Shown piece by piece: positions 1 to 8,131 of a stretch of DNA of 35,558 nucleotides. This stretch comes from Sphingobacteriales bacterium. Its GTDB lineage: Bacteria; Bacteroidota; Bacteroidia; Chitinophagales; JADIYW01. The position numbers and the translations under genes were made by a program. The notes beneath the pieces were generated by a model, which had not been told where the DNA came from, did not search any database, and saw nothing but the letters and a program-made list of their open reading frames with translations. Position 1 is the stretch's first letter; every line of letters begins with the position of its first letter. The stretch covers positions 1-35,558 of the forward strand of contig JADKIQ010000021.1 of assembly GCA_016721245.1 (NCBI GenBank), in the 5' to 3' direction.

Positions 1-365
1 TTATACTTCCGGATGGCTGGAGAATGAAGTAACCAGGCTGTTCAAACAGCACGGACTATCCATGCAGCAAATACAATGTGTTGAGAAATTCTGAGAGGAC
101 AGCATCCCAAGGCTGTGATGCTAACCAGATTACAGAGCGAATGATTGATAAGATGTCAAACGCCACACGCCTGGTTAAGAAATTAAAGCAAAAGTCTGGT
201 CTACCAGAAAATAAATGCAAAAAGCAGGTGTGGCAGGTAGATACATATCACCGAAAGAGGGCGAATTACTGGAGAAGCTGGATGGGATTTTTAATACAGA
301 AAGCCCGGAACACCTGCCAACCTGACAAAGCAGAACTGGAACAGTTTAAGCAAAATTCAAGTTAA
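1..365 (+). pseudogene. MarR-family transcriptional regulator, 5'-truncated by the window edge and frameshifted
   Basis: The reading frame from base 2 starts inside a protein (SGWLENEVTRLFKQHGLS) and hits a stop at 90-92. A second frame then continues with ERMIDKMSNATRLVKKL, which matches the DNA-recognition helix and wing of MarR proteins in this phylum (usual form RMLDKMSDASRLVERL), and then with residues resembling the wing and dimerisation helix. At least two indels are needed to join the pieces, so the copy is broken or badly called. MarR proteins bind DNA as dimers and often repress a neighbouring oxidative or redox gene. Here the next gene is a pirin, a common MarR partner in Bacteroidota. 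The family call rests on the recognition-helix motif and the context; the ligand is unknown. Confidence 0.7.
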
Positions 366-395
366 AATCAAGGAACTAAATTTTTATTTAATTGT

Positions 396-425
396 TTGTA
401 TATACAATAGTTGTTATTGCAACAA
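396..425. promoter_or_regulatory. Two operator-like dyads between marR and pirin
   Basis: A perfect 12-bp palindrome TTGTATATACAA lies at 396-407. A second inverted repeat, TTGTT-N5-AACAA, follows at 411-425. Both lie between the MarR-like gene and the pirin start at 453. MarR dimers usually bind palindromes of this size next to the genes they control, so these are plausible operators. That role is inferred from position and symmetry only. Confidence 0.4.
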
Positions 426-452
426 AAATAAAAACAAATAAAGGATACTAAA

Positions 453-1161
453 ATGAACACAGTAATTCACAAAGCAGGCGACAGAGGACACGCCAATCAC
501 GGCTGGTTAAATGCCCATCATTCCTTCAGTTTCGCCGGATACTACGACCCGAAGAAAGAACAATTCGGTACACTTCATTAATATTGCAAGCGACGACATT
601 GTGCAAGCCGGTTACGCAGTTCGGAATGCACCGCACAACAACATGGAAATTGTCACCATTCACGCTGGGGGGTGCCTTAAAACACAAAGATTTTACCGGT
701 GGCGAAGGCGTGATTAAAACCGGCGATGTGCAGATTATAGTGCGGAAAGGTATCATGCATTCCAGGCATGCCACGGCAGACGAAGACGTCAATTTATTTC
801 AAATATGGGTGTTCCCGAAAAAAATAAATATTGAAGCGCTTCAATTAGCGCACGTTTTGATGTAGAAGTGACCGGGAAAATAGAGAAGAGAAATGGCAGA
901 TCGTTAGACCGGGAGGAAACACCAGGCACTTTGGATCAATCAGGACGCTTATTTTTCTTTAGGAAATTTTGATACAACAACATCTTACCAAATAAATAAA
1001 ACGAAAATGGTGTTTATTTAATGGTGATTGAAGGGGAAATTGAAATTGACGGTAACGTTTTAACCAACCGTGATGCGATAGGCATTACAGAAGCAAAAGC
1101 GTTTGAAATTAAATGCTGCAAGCTGCAAATTATTAGTGGTGGAAGTTCCATGAAGTATTGA
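453..1161 (+). pseudogene. Pirin-family protein (cupin; YhhW/quercetinase-like), frameshifted
   Basis: Translation from ATG 453 gives NTVIHKAGDRGHANHGWLNA and then HHSFSFAGYYDP, the typical pirin N-terminus. The frame is lost near 575-590, resumes as APHNNMEIVTIHAGG, and is lost again near 670. Then follow LKHKDFTGGEGVIKTGDVQI, HSRHATADEDVNLFQIWVFP and a C-terminal cupin stretch (EIEIDGNVLTNRDAIGITEA), with further slips. The iron-binding cupin residues (HANHGW, HNNMEI, MHSRH) are present. The summed length of about 236 codons equals a normal pirin, so several small indels rather than a deletion broke it. Pirins are Fe-dependent cupins; bacterial ones include quercetin 2,3-dioxygenases and redox-linked regulators. 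It follows a MarR-like gene, probably its regulator. An AAAGGA ribosome site lies 7 bases before the ATG. Confidence 0.8.
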
Positions 1162-1299
1162 TGAGTAGGAAAGCCAGATAAACCGGCGAAGCCGGAGTAT
1201 TAAGTTAAAGGCAGAATTTATGCAAAGCATAGATAAACAGCAAAAAGGCATTTAACGTTTGGCTAGGTGCAGTTACCACCCCGTTTATTTTCCTTGGTA

Positions 1300-1741
1300 T
1301 CAGTCCAAAGTATACACTATTAAAGTAATATTCACTTTGCCGTCTTGACTATTGTCATTTTTGATAACGAAATTAATGTCGTCTGCGAAATAAAACTTTA
1401 GTCCGCAACTAACTGTCTCATTGTCTTTAGAAGAATAAGTTCTTTAAAACCCATGAGTGTCTTTCTTAGGCAATTTGAAAAGTCAGAGCAATGTTCTTTA
1501 TTTGTCTAATTGGATAGTTGAATTCTTTGTCACCGAATGATTCTGTGGTTTCTATACTAGCGTCCTGTGTCCGAATTATAGGTTTCCGCTTCGCAAGTCG
1601 TAATATGTGTCCACTCGTCGTCAAACTTTAGAAAGTTACATTTATTTTGTCCTTAAGATCGTTGGTCAAATAAAATGATTGAACAAGTCCCCCTGTCAAC
1701 TTATGTCCAATGTGTCGTTTTAGAATTTCTTTCCCTTTCAA
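1300..1741 (-). pseudogene. Unrecognised small protein gene, frameshifted
   Basis: I do not recognise this family. On the minus strand a frame opens at 1741 (TTG) as KGKEILKRHIGHKLTGGLV, continues with QSFYLTNDLKDKINVTF, slips one base near 1627, then reads KFDDEWTHITTCEAETYNSD. After two or three more slips it reads FGDKEFNYPIRQIKNIALTF and ends with GLKFYFADDINFVIKNDN and NITLIVYTLD before a stop at 1300-1302. The pieces are strongly protein-like and add up to about 145 residues. No signal peptide or membrane segment is visible. A well-formed promoter lies just upstream (1757-1785), which supports a real gene. The opposite strand has no comparable frame. Confidence 0.5.
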
Positions 1742-1756
1742 AATGGGTGGTGCTCT

Positions 1757-1785
1757 CAAATATACGCACTGATGTATTAATACAA
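1757..1785 (-). promoter_or_regulatory. Bacteroidota-type promoter for the minus-strand gene ending at 1300
   Basis: Reading the minus strand, TTG (1785-1783) is followed after 18 bases by TATATTTG (1764-1757), a full match to the TAnnTTTG -7 element of the Bacteroidota primary sigma factor. Translation would begin about 15 bases further on at 1741. Confidence 0.55.
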
Positions 1786-1908
1786 ATATTTAAATATAAA
1801 ATAAAACCGTTGATATTCAATAGAATAGTTTAAATGTGTACCGTTTTGCGGATGTTTTTTATGAAAATAATTCTCGAAAATCCAATTCTAAATACTATTT
1901 TTAATTCT

Positions 1909-2040
1909 ATGGAAATACAACATCAACATCATTTAACAAACGGCGAATTTTTCCTTAAGAATGAGCAAAAACAGAAATTAGCAGTAATGACTTATGTAAT
2001 GGTGGAAATGTCCAAGCGGTGCATTGAGTATAAAAAGTGA
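1909..2040 (+). pseudogene. N-terminal remnant of a small GNAT acetyltransferase (YjdJ-like)
   Basis: From ATG 1909 the protein reads MEIQHQHHLTNGEFFLKN followed by EQKQKLAVMTYV. This matches the first two strands of the ~95-residue YjdJ-type N-acetyltransferases (general form: short charged start, GxF.ie..gk.lAeMtYvw). The acetyl-CoA-binding half (the HTEV..GxGxGkkLv region) is missing. The frame runs into a CDGSH gene within 20 codons. It is therefore a truncated copy, by deletion or by several indels. GNAT proteins of this type are often found beside small iron-sulfur proteins. The assignment rests on only about 30 residues. Confidence 0.45.
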
Positions 2041-2251
2041 AAGTGAAAATAAGAGTGAGAGTGTGAAAACAGATACAGAAATCGTTATCATAAAAAACGG
2101 GCCATTGCAGATAAAAGGAAGTTTGTCTATCAAACATAAAGACGGAAAAGAAGAAACGCAAAAAGAAGTCTATCTTTGCCGTTGCGGACAATCAGAAAAT
2201 AAACCATTCTGTGACGGAACGCACAAAAAATGCGGATTTAAAGATGAATAA
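2024..2251 (+). CDS. CDGSH-type iron-sulfur domain protein (mitoNEET-like)
   Basis: The C-terminal half contains LCRCGQSENKPFCDGTHKKC, a perfect CDGSH motif: C-x-C-x2-S-x3-P-x-C-D-G-T-H. The three cysteines (52, 54, 63) and the histidine (67) are the ligands of a 2Fe-2S cluster. The product is a short single-domain protein of about 60-75 residues. The 5' end is uncertain: the frame opens at a TTG (2024) inside a repetitive GAAAGTGA-rich stretch, and a GTG at 2062 just before KTDTEIVIIKNGPL fits the normal length of the family better. CDGSH proteins act in electron transfer or cluster handling. It directly follows a GNAT remnant, so the two may once have formed one operon or a fused gene. Confidence 0.8.
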   Translation: MSIKSESENKSESVKTDTEIVIIKNGPLQIKGSLSIKHKDGKEETQKEVYLCRCGQSENKPFCDGTHKKCGFKDE

Positions 2252-2252
2252 T

Positions 2253-2336
2253 TTAGTCGTTAGTCGTAAGTATAAAGTCGTAAGTTTTTTCGGTTTATAT
2301 TTCTCACGACTCATGACTCACCACTTATGACTAAAA
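2253..2336. repeat. Degenerate AGTCGT(A)AGT repeat cluster with inverted copies
   Basis: Between the CDGSH gene and the DUF4286 gene, the unit AGTCGTTAGTCGTAAGT and a second AGTCGTAAGT are followed 30 bases later by reverse-complement-like copies (ACGACTCATGACTCACC and ACTTATGACT). The stretch could fold into an imperfect hairpin. It contains no open frame. Function is unknown. Confidence 0.5.
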
Positions 2337-2337
2337 T

Positions 2338-2633
2338 ATGATCGTTTACACTTTAACAGCAAATATTGACACGGAGCTTGCGAAGAATGGCTGCAGTGGA
2401 TGAAAGACGACGTGATTCATTTCGTTCAGGAAACACAACTAACGGTGGATTATAAAATATTCAAAGTGTTGAATGATAACGAAGGGGTTACATATACTTT
2501 TCAGTTCTTTTTTAAGGATGTATTTGTATACAAATTGTTTTTGAGTGAACACCATAAAAATTTCTCTGCTCTTTTAGGAAAGTATACGCCACCACAAGTG
2601 GTGTGTTTTAACACGCTGTTACAACAAATCTAA
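2338..2633 (+). CDS. DUF4286 family protein, one frameshift
   Basis: Translation from ATG 2338 gives MIVYTLTANIDTELAK. With one added base in GCGAAGAATGG near 2383 it continues as EWLQWMKDDVIHFVQETQLT and on through HKNFSALLGKYTPPQVVCFN to the stop at 2631. The corrected product is about 98 residues, the normal size of this small Bacteroidota-restricted family, whose members begin MIxYxxTxxID..l..eWl.WMk.. and hold a ferredoxin-like fold. The function is unknown. Length is one base short of a whole number of codons, as expected for a single-base deletion. It is followed by about 300 bases holding only the RNR promoter. Confidence 0.75.
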
Positions 2634-2931
2634 GCTGCCTATAAATTACCTTTTCTTATTGTTTGCTGGCATTTTCACTATTTTTAGCCGAAAAATAAGT
2701 GTCAAATCATCTTATTTGAATTATTGATTTATTTCACAGAAATTATAGCCACTTTAATTATTCCACACAAGTTGAAAAATATTTGTAAACATTTTGTGTT
2801 TATAAAAAATCAAAATACAGAAAATCAATTAGTTATAAAAATTACTATAAAACTTTACTAAATTTAGGTATTGCATAACTGTTTTAATTGAGTAATTTTG
2901 TTGTCCGCTCAAATTGAAAAATTACCATAAA
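2634..2931 (+). promoter_or_regulatory. RNR leader region with a strong promoter at 2871-2900; no B12 riboswitch seen
   Basis: This AT-rich span has no gene. TTG at 2871-2873, a 19-base spacer and TAATTTTG at 2893-2900 form an excellent Bacteroidota promoter. Transcription would start near 2906, leaving a leader of about 25 bases. That is too short for a cobalamin riboswitch, and none of its conserved boxes was recognised upstream. Confidence 0.6.
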
Positions 2932-5484
2932 ATGCAAACTTCGGACATCATAACAGACAAAATAACCTACACACAAGACGAGGCAATCAGTGCTTCTCTC
3001 AAATACTTTAACGGCGATGACCTGGCTGCCAGAGTCTGGCTGAATAAATATGCCTTGAAAGACTCTCTGGGCAATATTTTCGAGAAAACACCGGATGATA
3101 TGCACCGCAGAATTGCGAGTGAAATTGCCCGTATCGAACTGAATTATCCGAATCCAATGTCGGAAGAAATGGTTTACGACCTGATAAAAAACTTTAAATA
3201 CATCATTCCGCAAGGCAGTCCAATGACCGGAATCGGCAATCCGTATCAGATTGCATCTCTTTCTAATTGTTTTGTAATTGGTAACGATGGCGCTTCGGAT
3301 TCCTACGGCGGCATCATGAAAATCGATGAAGAACAGGTACAGCTGATGAAGCGCCGCGGTGGTGTTGGACATGATTTATCGCATATTCGTCCTAAAGGTT
3401 CTCCCGTAAAAAATTCAGCGTTGACATCGACAGGTTTAGTGCCGTTTATGGAACGCTATTCCAACTCTACACGTGAAGTAGCACAGGATGGAAGACGAGG
3501 TGCGCTCATGTTGTCCGTTTCCATTGCACATCCGGATGCGGAAGATTTTATCAATGCAAAACTGGAGCAAGGAAAAGTAACCGGTGCCAATATTTCTGTA
3601 CGTATAAATGACAAATTTATGCAGGCAGTCGAACAACAAAAATCGTACACGCAACAATTTCCGGTAGATAGTAAAACACCTACCACACAAAAAGAAGTGG
3701 ACGCATTAGCTATCTGGAAAAAGATTGTACACAACGCCTGGAAGTCAGCAGAGCCAGGCATTTTATTCTGGGATACTATTACTCGCGAATCATTGCCGGA
3801 TTGTTATGCAGACTTAGGATTTAAAACGGTATCTACCAATCCTTGCGGTGAAATTCCATTGTGTCCTTACGATTCTTGTCGCTTGCTGGCCATCAATTTA
3901 TTTTCGTATGTAGAAAATCCATTTACGAAACATGCCACTTTCAACTGGGATTTATTCAAACAACACATCGCCTATGCACAGCGCATCATGGATGATATCA
4001 TCGATTTAGAATTGGAAAAAATTGATACGATTTTAGACAAGCTGAATATAGATCCGGAAACGGAAGATATTAAACACACGGAAATTAATTTATGGAATAA
4101 GATTCGCAATATGGCAGTCTTAGGTCGTCGCACCGGTGTGGGCATCACGGCAGAAGGAGATATGCTGGCAGCATTAGGTTTGCGATATGGGAGCGATGAA
4201 GGCATTACATTTGCCGTAGATATCCATAAAACAGTGGCATTGGAAGCGTACAGAGCATCGGTACATCTGGCAAAAGATCGCGGTGCATTCGAAATATTTG
4301 ATGCGGAAAGAGAGAAAAATAATCCGTTCATGCTGCGATTGAAAGATGCGGATGCTCAATTGTATTACGAGATGCTGGAACATGGCAGAAGAAATATTGC
4401 GTTGCTGACGATTGCACCAACAGGCACTACGAGCTTAATGTCGCAAACCAGTTCCGGAATTGAGCCGGTGTTTTTACCGGTATACAAAAGACGTCGAAAA
4501 GTAAATCCGAATGATAAAAATGTACGCATTGATTTTGTGGATGAAGTAGGAGATAGCTGGGAAGAATACGTAGTATTCCATCATCGTTTTAAAGAATGGA
4601 TGGAAGTGAATGGTTATAATACAAACAGAAATTTCACGCAGGAAGAACTGGAAGAGTTGGTGAAAAAATCACCGTATTATAAAGCAACTTCTAACGATGT
4701 GGATTATCTGAAAAAAGTACAAATGCAGGGTGCTATTCAGAAATGGGTAGACCATTCTATCAGCGTTACGATTAACATGCCGAACGATGTGACGGAAGAA
4801 ATCGTTTCACAATGTTATATGGAAGCCTGGAAGTCCGGTTGCAAAGGTGTTACCGTGTATCGTGATGGCTCACGCTCTGGTGTGTTGATTAGCAACGAAG
4901 AGAAAAAGAAAGAAGAGACAACAGAAGGAACTGCACATTTCCCGATTACACGTCCGGCTTCTTTAAAAGCAGATGTGGTGCGTTTTCAAAATAACAAAGA
5001 CAAGTGGATTGCCTTCATTGGTTTAATGGATAATAAACCTTATGAAATTTTTACGGGTTTGAATGATGATGAAGATGGCATTTTATTGCCGCGTTGGGTG
5101 AATGAAGGTACCATCATAAAAAACAAAGAAGCTGACGGCACTTCGCGTTATGATTTTCAATACAAAAATCAACGTGGTTATAAGACAACGATTGAAGGTT
5201 TATCGCACAAATTCAATCCGGAATACTGGAATTATGCCAAGTTGATTTCAGGTACTTTAAGACATGGTATGCCGATAGAAAATGTGGTGGAATTAATCAG
5301 CAGTTTGCAGTTAGATGAAGCCATTAATACCTGGAAAAACGGCGTGGTACGTGCCTTGAAACGTTATGTGCCGGATGGAACGATGGCGCAGAAATCGAAA
5401 TGCCCGAACTGCGGTTCTACGAATCAGCAATATTTAGAAGGCTGTTTAACCTGCAAAGATTGCGGCGCTTCGAGATGCGGATAG
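2932..5484 (+). CDS. nrdJ: Adenosylcobalamin-dependent (class II) ribonucleoside-diphosphate reductase
   Basis: The intact 850-residue enzyme reduces ribonucleotides to deoxyribonucleotides in the cytoplasm. It uses a cobalamin-derived radical and no oxygen. Visible features are an N-terminal cap (to about residue 90), the first redox cysteine in SNCFVIGNDG (C113), the NPCGEIPL active-site loop (C305, the radical cysteine, and E307), and APTGTTSLMSQTSSGIEPVF in the phosphate-binding end of the barrel. The TSCAD-type tail ends in a zinc-ribbon-like CPNC-x14-CKDC followed by the C-terminal CG pair, which re-reduces the active site. I chose ATG 2932 over the upstream TTG at 2914, because 2932 lies 32 bases after the -7 box and gives the usual N-terminus. 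No nrdB partner is nearby, as expected for class II. It suits a facultative life with low-oxygen phases. Confidence 0.95.
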   Translation: MQTSDIITDKITYTQDEAISASLKYFNGDDLAARVWLNKYALKDSLGNIFEKTPDDMHRRIASEIARIELNYPNPMSEEMVYDLIKNFKYIIPQGSPMTGIGNPYQIASLSNCFVIGNDGASDSYGGIMKIDEEQVQLMKRRGGVGHDLSHIRPKGSPVKNSALTSTGLVPFMERYSNSTREVAQDGRRGALMLSVSIAHPDAEDFINAKLEQGKVTGANISVRINDKFMQAVEQQKSYTQQFPVDSKTPTTQKEVDALAIWKKIVHNAWKSAEPGILFWDTITRESLPDCYADLGFKTVSTNPCGEIPLCPYDSCRLLAINLFSYVENPFTKHATFNWDLFKQHIAYAQRIMDDIIDLELEKIDTILDKLNIDPETEDIKHTEINLWNKIRNMAVLGRRTGVGITAEGDMLAALGLRYGSDEGITFAVDIHKTVALEAYRASVHLAKDRGAFEIFDAEREKNNPFMLRLKDADAQLYYEMLEHGRRNIALLTIAPTGTTSLMSQTSSGIEPVFLPVYKRRRKVNPNDKNVRIDFVDEVGDSWEEYVVFHHRFKEWMEVNGYNTNRNFTQEELEELVKKSPYYKATSNDVDYLKKVQMQGAIQKWVDHSISVTINMPNDVTEEIVSQCYMEAWKSGCKGVTVYRDGSRSGVLISNEEKKKEETTEGTAHFPITRPASLKADVVRFQNNKDKWIAFIGLMDNKPYEIFTGLNDDEDGILLPRWVNEGTIIKNKEADGTSRYDFQYKNQRGYKTTIEGLSHKFNPEYWNYAKLISGTLRHGMPIENVVELISSLQLDEAINTWKNGVVRALKRYVPDGTMAQKSKCPNCGSTNQQYLEGCLTCKDCGASRCG

Positions 5485-5502
5485 AATTAAAAATGTAGAG
5501 AC

Positions 5503-5540
5503 AAAAAAAGACCGCAACAATATGTTGCGGTCTTTTTTTT
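5503..5540. terminator. Bidirectional intrinsic terminator between nrdJ and the OYE gene
   Basis: A perfect stem of GACCGCAACA and TGTTGCGGTC around a 3-base loop is flanked by an A-run on the left and a T-run on the right. It therefore gives a U-tract in both directions. It sits between two converging genes and overlaps the stop codon of the minus-strand gene. Confidence 0.9.
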
Positions 5541-6789
5541 AATTCGCTCTCAGCTTAGACGGTTTCTTTCCGAAAACCATGTGGTAAATAGTTTTCATTA
5601 ACACCATCCACGGACTCAGATTGATATCAGGCGCTTGACCTTTACCAATGCGTTTCAATTGCGCACTGTACCAGGCAGTTTCCATTAATCCCATTTTGTC
5701 TACCATGCCAAAGCCGGTTTTTATGGGTTTGACAGCAAGAAATGTTTTGCCTGAAATTATTTTATTGGGTGCATCGGTTTCAATAGCTAATAGTCTCGCA
5801 AGGCCAACAAAATCTACCGCACCGGAAGAAACGGCCTGTGCCATACCCTCTGCTGAACGGAAACCGCCGGTCACTGCTAAAGCTGTGGTACAAACTTTTC
5901 TGGCTTTTTCTGCAAAATCTAAGAAGTATGCTTCTCGTTGTATGGTGCTTTCTTTCACAGGTTCTTTAGATGAGTTGATGCCTGTCATAACAGGTGCCTC
6001 GTAGGTTCCGCCGGAAATTTCAATTAAGTCCATTCCCACTTCCGATAATACACGAATTAAATCCAGTGATTCTTCTTCGGTAAATCCGCCGCGCTGAAAA
6101 TCCGCAGAATTTAATTTAATACTGATGGGAAAAGAAGCGCCAACTTTTTCTCTCATGGCCTTATAAATTTCTAATACAAACCGTCGGCGATTTTCAGGAT
6201 TGCCGCCATATTCATCCGTTCTGATATTGTGATGTGGTGACAAAAACTGACTGACTAAATAACCATGTGCACCATGAATCTGAACACCGCTAAATCCTGC
6301 TTTTTGTACAATGGCTGCAGCAGTGGCAAAACGTTGAATAAGATCCTTAATTTCTGTTGCTGTAAGTTCACGCGGTGTTGGAAAGAATGCCTGCATGTCT
6401 TTTCGAAACGGAATAGCAGATGGTGAAACGGTTTCTTTGTTTAATCCTTTTGGTGCTTGTTTTCCGGGATGGTTGAGTTGTACCCAGCATTGTGTGTTGT
6501 GTTGTGTGGCTGCTTTTGCCCATTTTTGCAAGGCAGCCATATTGCTTTCATCTTCAATAATAACATTACCGGGTTCACCTAATGCACGATGGTCAATCAT
6601 TACATTTCCTGTAACACAAATACCGATTCCACCATTTGCCCAAACACCGTAAAGTGTAGTTAAGTCCGGCTTTGGCGCGCCATTAGATTCGCCCAACGCT
6701 TCACTCATAGCAGATTTTAGTAAACGGTTTTTCACGACCGTTCCGTTTTTAAGTGTGTAGGATTGTGCAATGATTTTTTGTGATGACAT
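5539..6789 (-). CDS. NADH:flavin oxidoreductase / Old Yellow Enzyme family protein
   Basis: The intact 416-residue protein is a single FMN-binding TIM barrel. Motifs in order: KNRLLKSAMSE near residue 20 (FMN phosphate and ring contacts), CWVQLNHPGKQAP near 101 (the QL.H.G strand), and IHGAHGYLVSQFLSP at 171. In the last, H172 and H175 are the substrate-binding pair. TDEYGGNPENRRRF follows, then FVGLARLLAIE near the phosphate-binding end. Such enzymes reduce activated C=C bonds or nitro compounds with NAD(P)H. It lacks the extra Fe-S and FAD domains of 2,4-dienoyl-CoA reductase, so it is the short type. The substrate cannot be told from sequence. It stands alone on the minus strand, convergent with nrdJ. 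The start ATG at 6789 agrees with the family N-terminus. Confidence 0.9.
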   Translation of the reverse strand: MSSQKIIAQSYTLKNGTVVKNRLLKSAMSEALGESNGAPKPDLTTLYGVWANGGIGICVTGNVMIDHRALGEPGNVIIEDESNMAALQKWAKAATQHNTQCWVQLNHPGKQAPKGLNKETVSPSAIPFRKDMQAFFPTPRELTATEIKDLIQRFATAAAIVQKAGFSGVQIHGAHGYLVSQFLSPHHNIRTDEYGGNPENRRRFVLEIYKAMREKVGASFPISIKLNSADFQRGGFTEEESLDLIRVLSEVGMDLIEISGGTYEAPVMTGINSSKEPVKESTIQREAYFLDFAEKARKVCTTALAVTGGFRSAEGMAQAVSSGAVDFVGLARLLAIETDAPNKIISGKTFLAVKPIKTGFGMVDKMGLMETAWYSAQLKRIGKGQAPDINLSPWMVLMKTIYHMVFGKKPSKLRAN

Positions 6790-6924
6790 ATTCAGTGATT
6801 ATAATTATAAAAATACAATCTTATTTTTTATAAAACAGTTTTATTAAACCAAGCAGATTTTTCTGGAGCAATATAAATTTAGACAAGGCTAAAAATATTA
6901 TTAGACTGCATTTATAATTTATGA

Positions 6925-6932
6925 TACATTTG
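6925..6932 (+). promoter_or_regulatory. -7 promoter element directly at the start codon (possible leaderless mRNA)
   Basis: TACATTTG matches TAnnTTTG and ends only five bases before ATG 6938, so transcription would begin at or next to the A of the ATG. No convincing -33 TTG is seen (TTAG at 6901-6904 is the nearest). Confidence 0.4.
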
Positions 6933-6937
6933 TGCGT

Positions 6938-7703
6938 ATGAAAAATGTAGCGGTACTTATTTTATGTTGTTTTTCCACGTTCCTTTTTTCGCAGGAAAAG
7001 GAAGTTGCATCGATTGGTTCTATTTTCACAGATCGACCGGATCAGACGGAGACACCGGATGTTTTGCCATTAAAATATTTCCAGATGGAAATGGGATTTA
7101 ATGTGGAAAGTCAGCATGGAGAATCTGAGTTTTGTACATCCGACTATTTTATGGAAAGCCGGTATATTTAAGTCGACGGAAATTCGTTTAATTACGGATA
7201 TTTCTACATACAAAGATTCTACCGGAAAATACAGAACCGGATTGTCACCCGTTCAGATTGGATTTAAAACAGCCATCTGTGAAGAAAAAAAAGCAAGACC
7301 TAAGATTTCATTTATTGCACACATGGCGGTGCCTTATATTTCCACTAAAAATCAACGTACCAAATATTTTGCTCCCAATTTCAGATTTACCTTGGAACAT
7401 ACGTTAAAAAAGAACCTCATTTTAGGATATAATGTTGGAATGGAATGGGACGGCGAATCACCGTATCCGTCGTTTATTTATACCATCGTAAACGGCGTGG
7501 ATATCACGGACAAATGGTATTTCTATTATGAGTTTTTTGGAGATATTCCGGTCGACAGGAAATCCACTCATACCTTTGACGGAGGTTTTGCTTACTTGAT
7601 AAAAAACAATATGCAGATAGATATTTCAGGTGGTTTTCAATTGTACCCTTTTGTAAAAGGCTGGTACACTTCGATTGGATATTCTTTTCGGGTTCCGCGA
7701 TGA
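6938..7703 (+). CDS. Outer-membrane transporter-like beta-barrel protein (phenol MetA-pathway family, PF13557-like), one frameshift
   Basis: The N-terminus is a signal peptide (MKNVAVLILCCFSTFLFSQ), cleaved after SQ. Then comes FTDRPDQTETPDVLPLKYFQ, the hallmark opening of this barrel family in Bacteroidota (TDRPDQTEsp..vp.k..Q.E.G). The frame changes once near 7130-7137 and continues with FKSTEIRLITDIS, alternating aromatic strands, and a final strand SIGYSFRVPR ending in an aromatic-rich C-terminus. The total length, one base over 255 codons, fits a single-base insertion. The barrel probably sits in the outer membrane; its substrate is unknown. The upstream -7 box lies so close to ATG 6938 that the GTG at 6932 is very unlikely as start. 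It is monocistronic. Confidence 0.75.
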
Positions 7704-7748
7704 TTTGTGCTGCTTCTATTCATAAACAAATATCTACAGTCTGTTTGG

Positions 7749-8077
7749 TTACGGATGTACAATGATGGTTCTGCTGTTTTGCTGAAAAGTAATCAGAATA
7801 ATCTGACCGGAATTACTTTCTTTAATAATTGAATCTCCAGGTTGTATATAAGGTATAAATTCTTCAGGAACATCTATTACTTTGTCATTACTTAGTTTGG
7901 CAGAACGCTGCAAAGGTCTCCCGCGTACGTGTATAGATTTCTTTTACCGTGACTGCTGTTGATTGGGAGTGTCATAGAATGCCTGAGCATCTGTTTTATA
8001 CAGTTTAAATATGATGTGCAACCAAAAATGATGCATAACAGTAAAAATCCGGCAATGATAAGTTTTGTAAACTTCAT
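7749..8077 (-). pseudogene. Small lipoprotein, frameshifted
   Basis: From ATG 8077 the minus strand encodes a lipoprotein signal: KFTK, then a hydrophobic stretch LIIAGFLLLCIIFGC with a lipobox cysteine at about residue 19. The frame is lost after about 30 residues. A further frame resumes near 7895 with KVIDVPEEFIPYIQPGDSII and KESNSGQIILITF, and stops at 7749. The pieces sum to about 110 residues. The GDSI-x-K pattern near the end recalls small Bacteroidota lipoproteins of unknown role, but I cannot name a family. It lies at the distal end of the minus-strand run of broken genes that starts with the PDZ-MORN protein. Confidence 0.5.
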
Positions 8078-8131
8078 TTTTATTGATTTCAATGGAAGTA
8101 ATCGGTGGTGAGTCTGCCTTTTTCTATTGTA

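Noticed and set aside
2634..2931. Cobalamin riboswitch in front of the B12-dependent RNR
   Set aside because: No conserved B12-box or matching stem sequence was recognised, and the promoter at 2871-2900 leaves too short a leader.
2884..3372. Minus-strand open frame of 162 codons opposite nrdJ
   Set aside because: Antisense shadow of the conserved RNR N-terminus.
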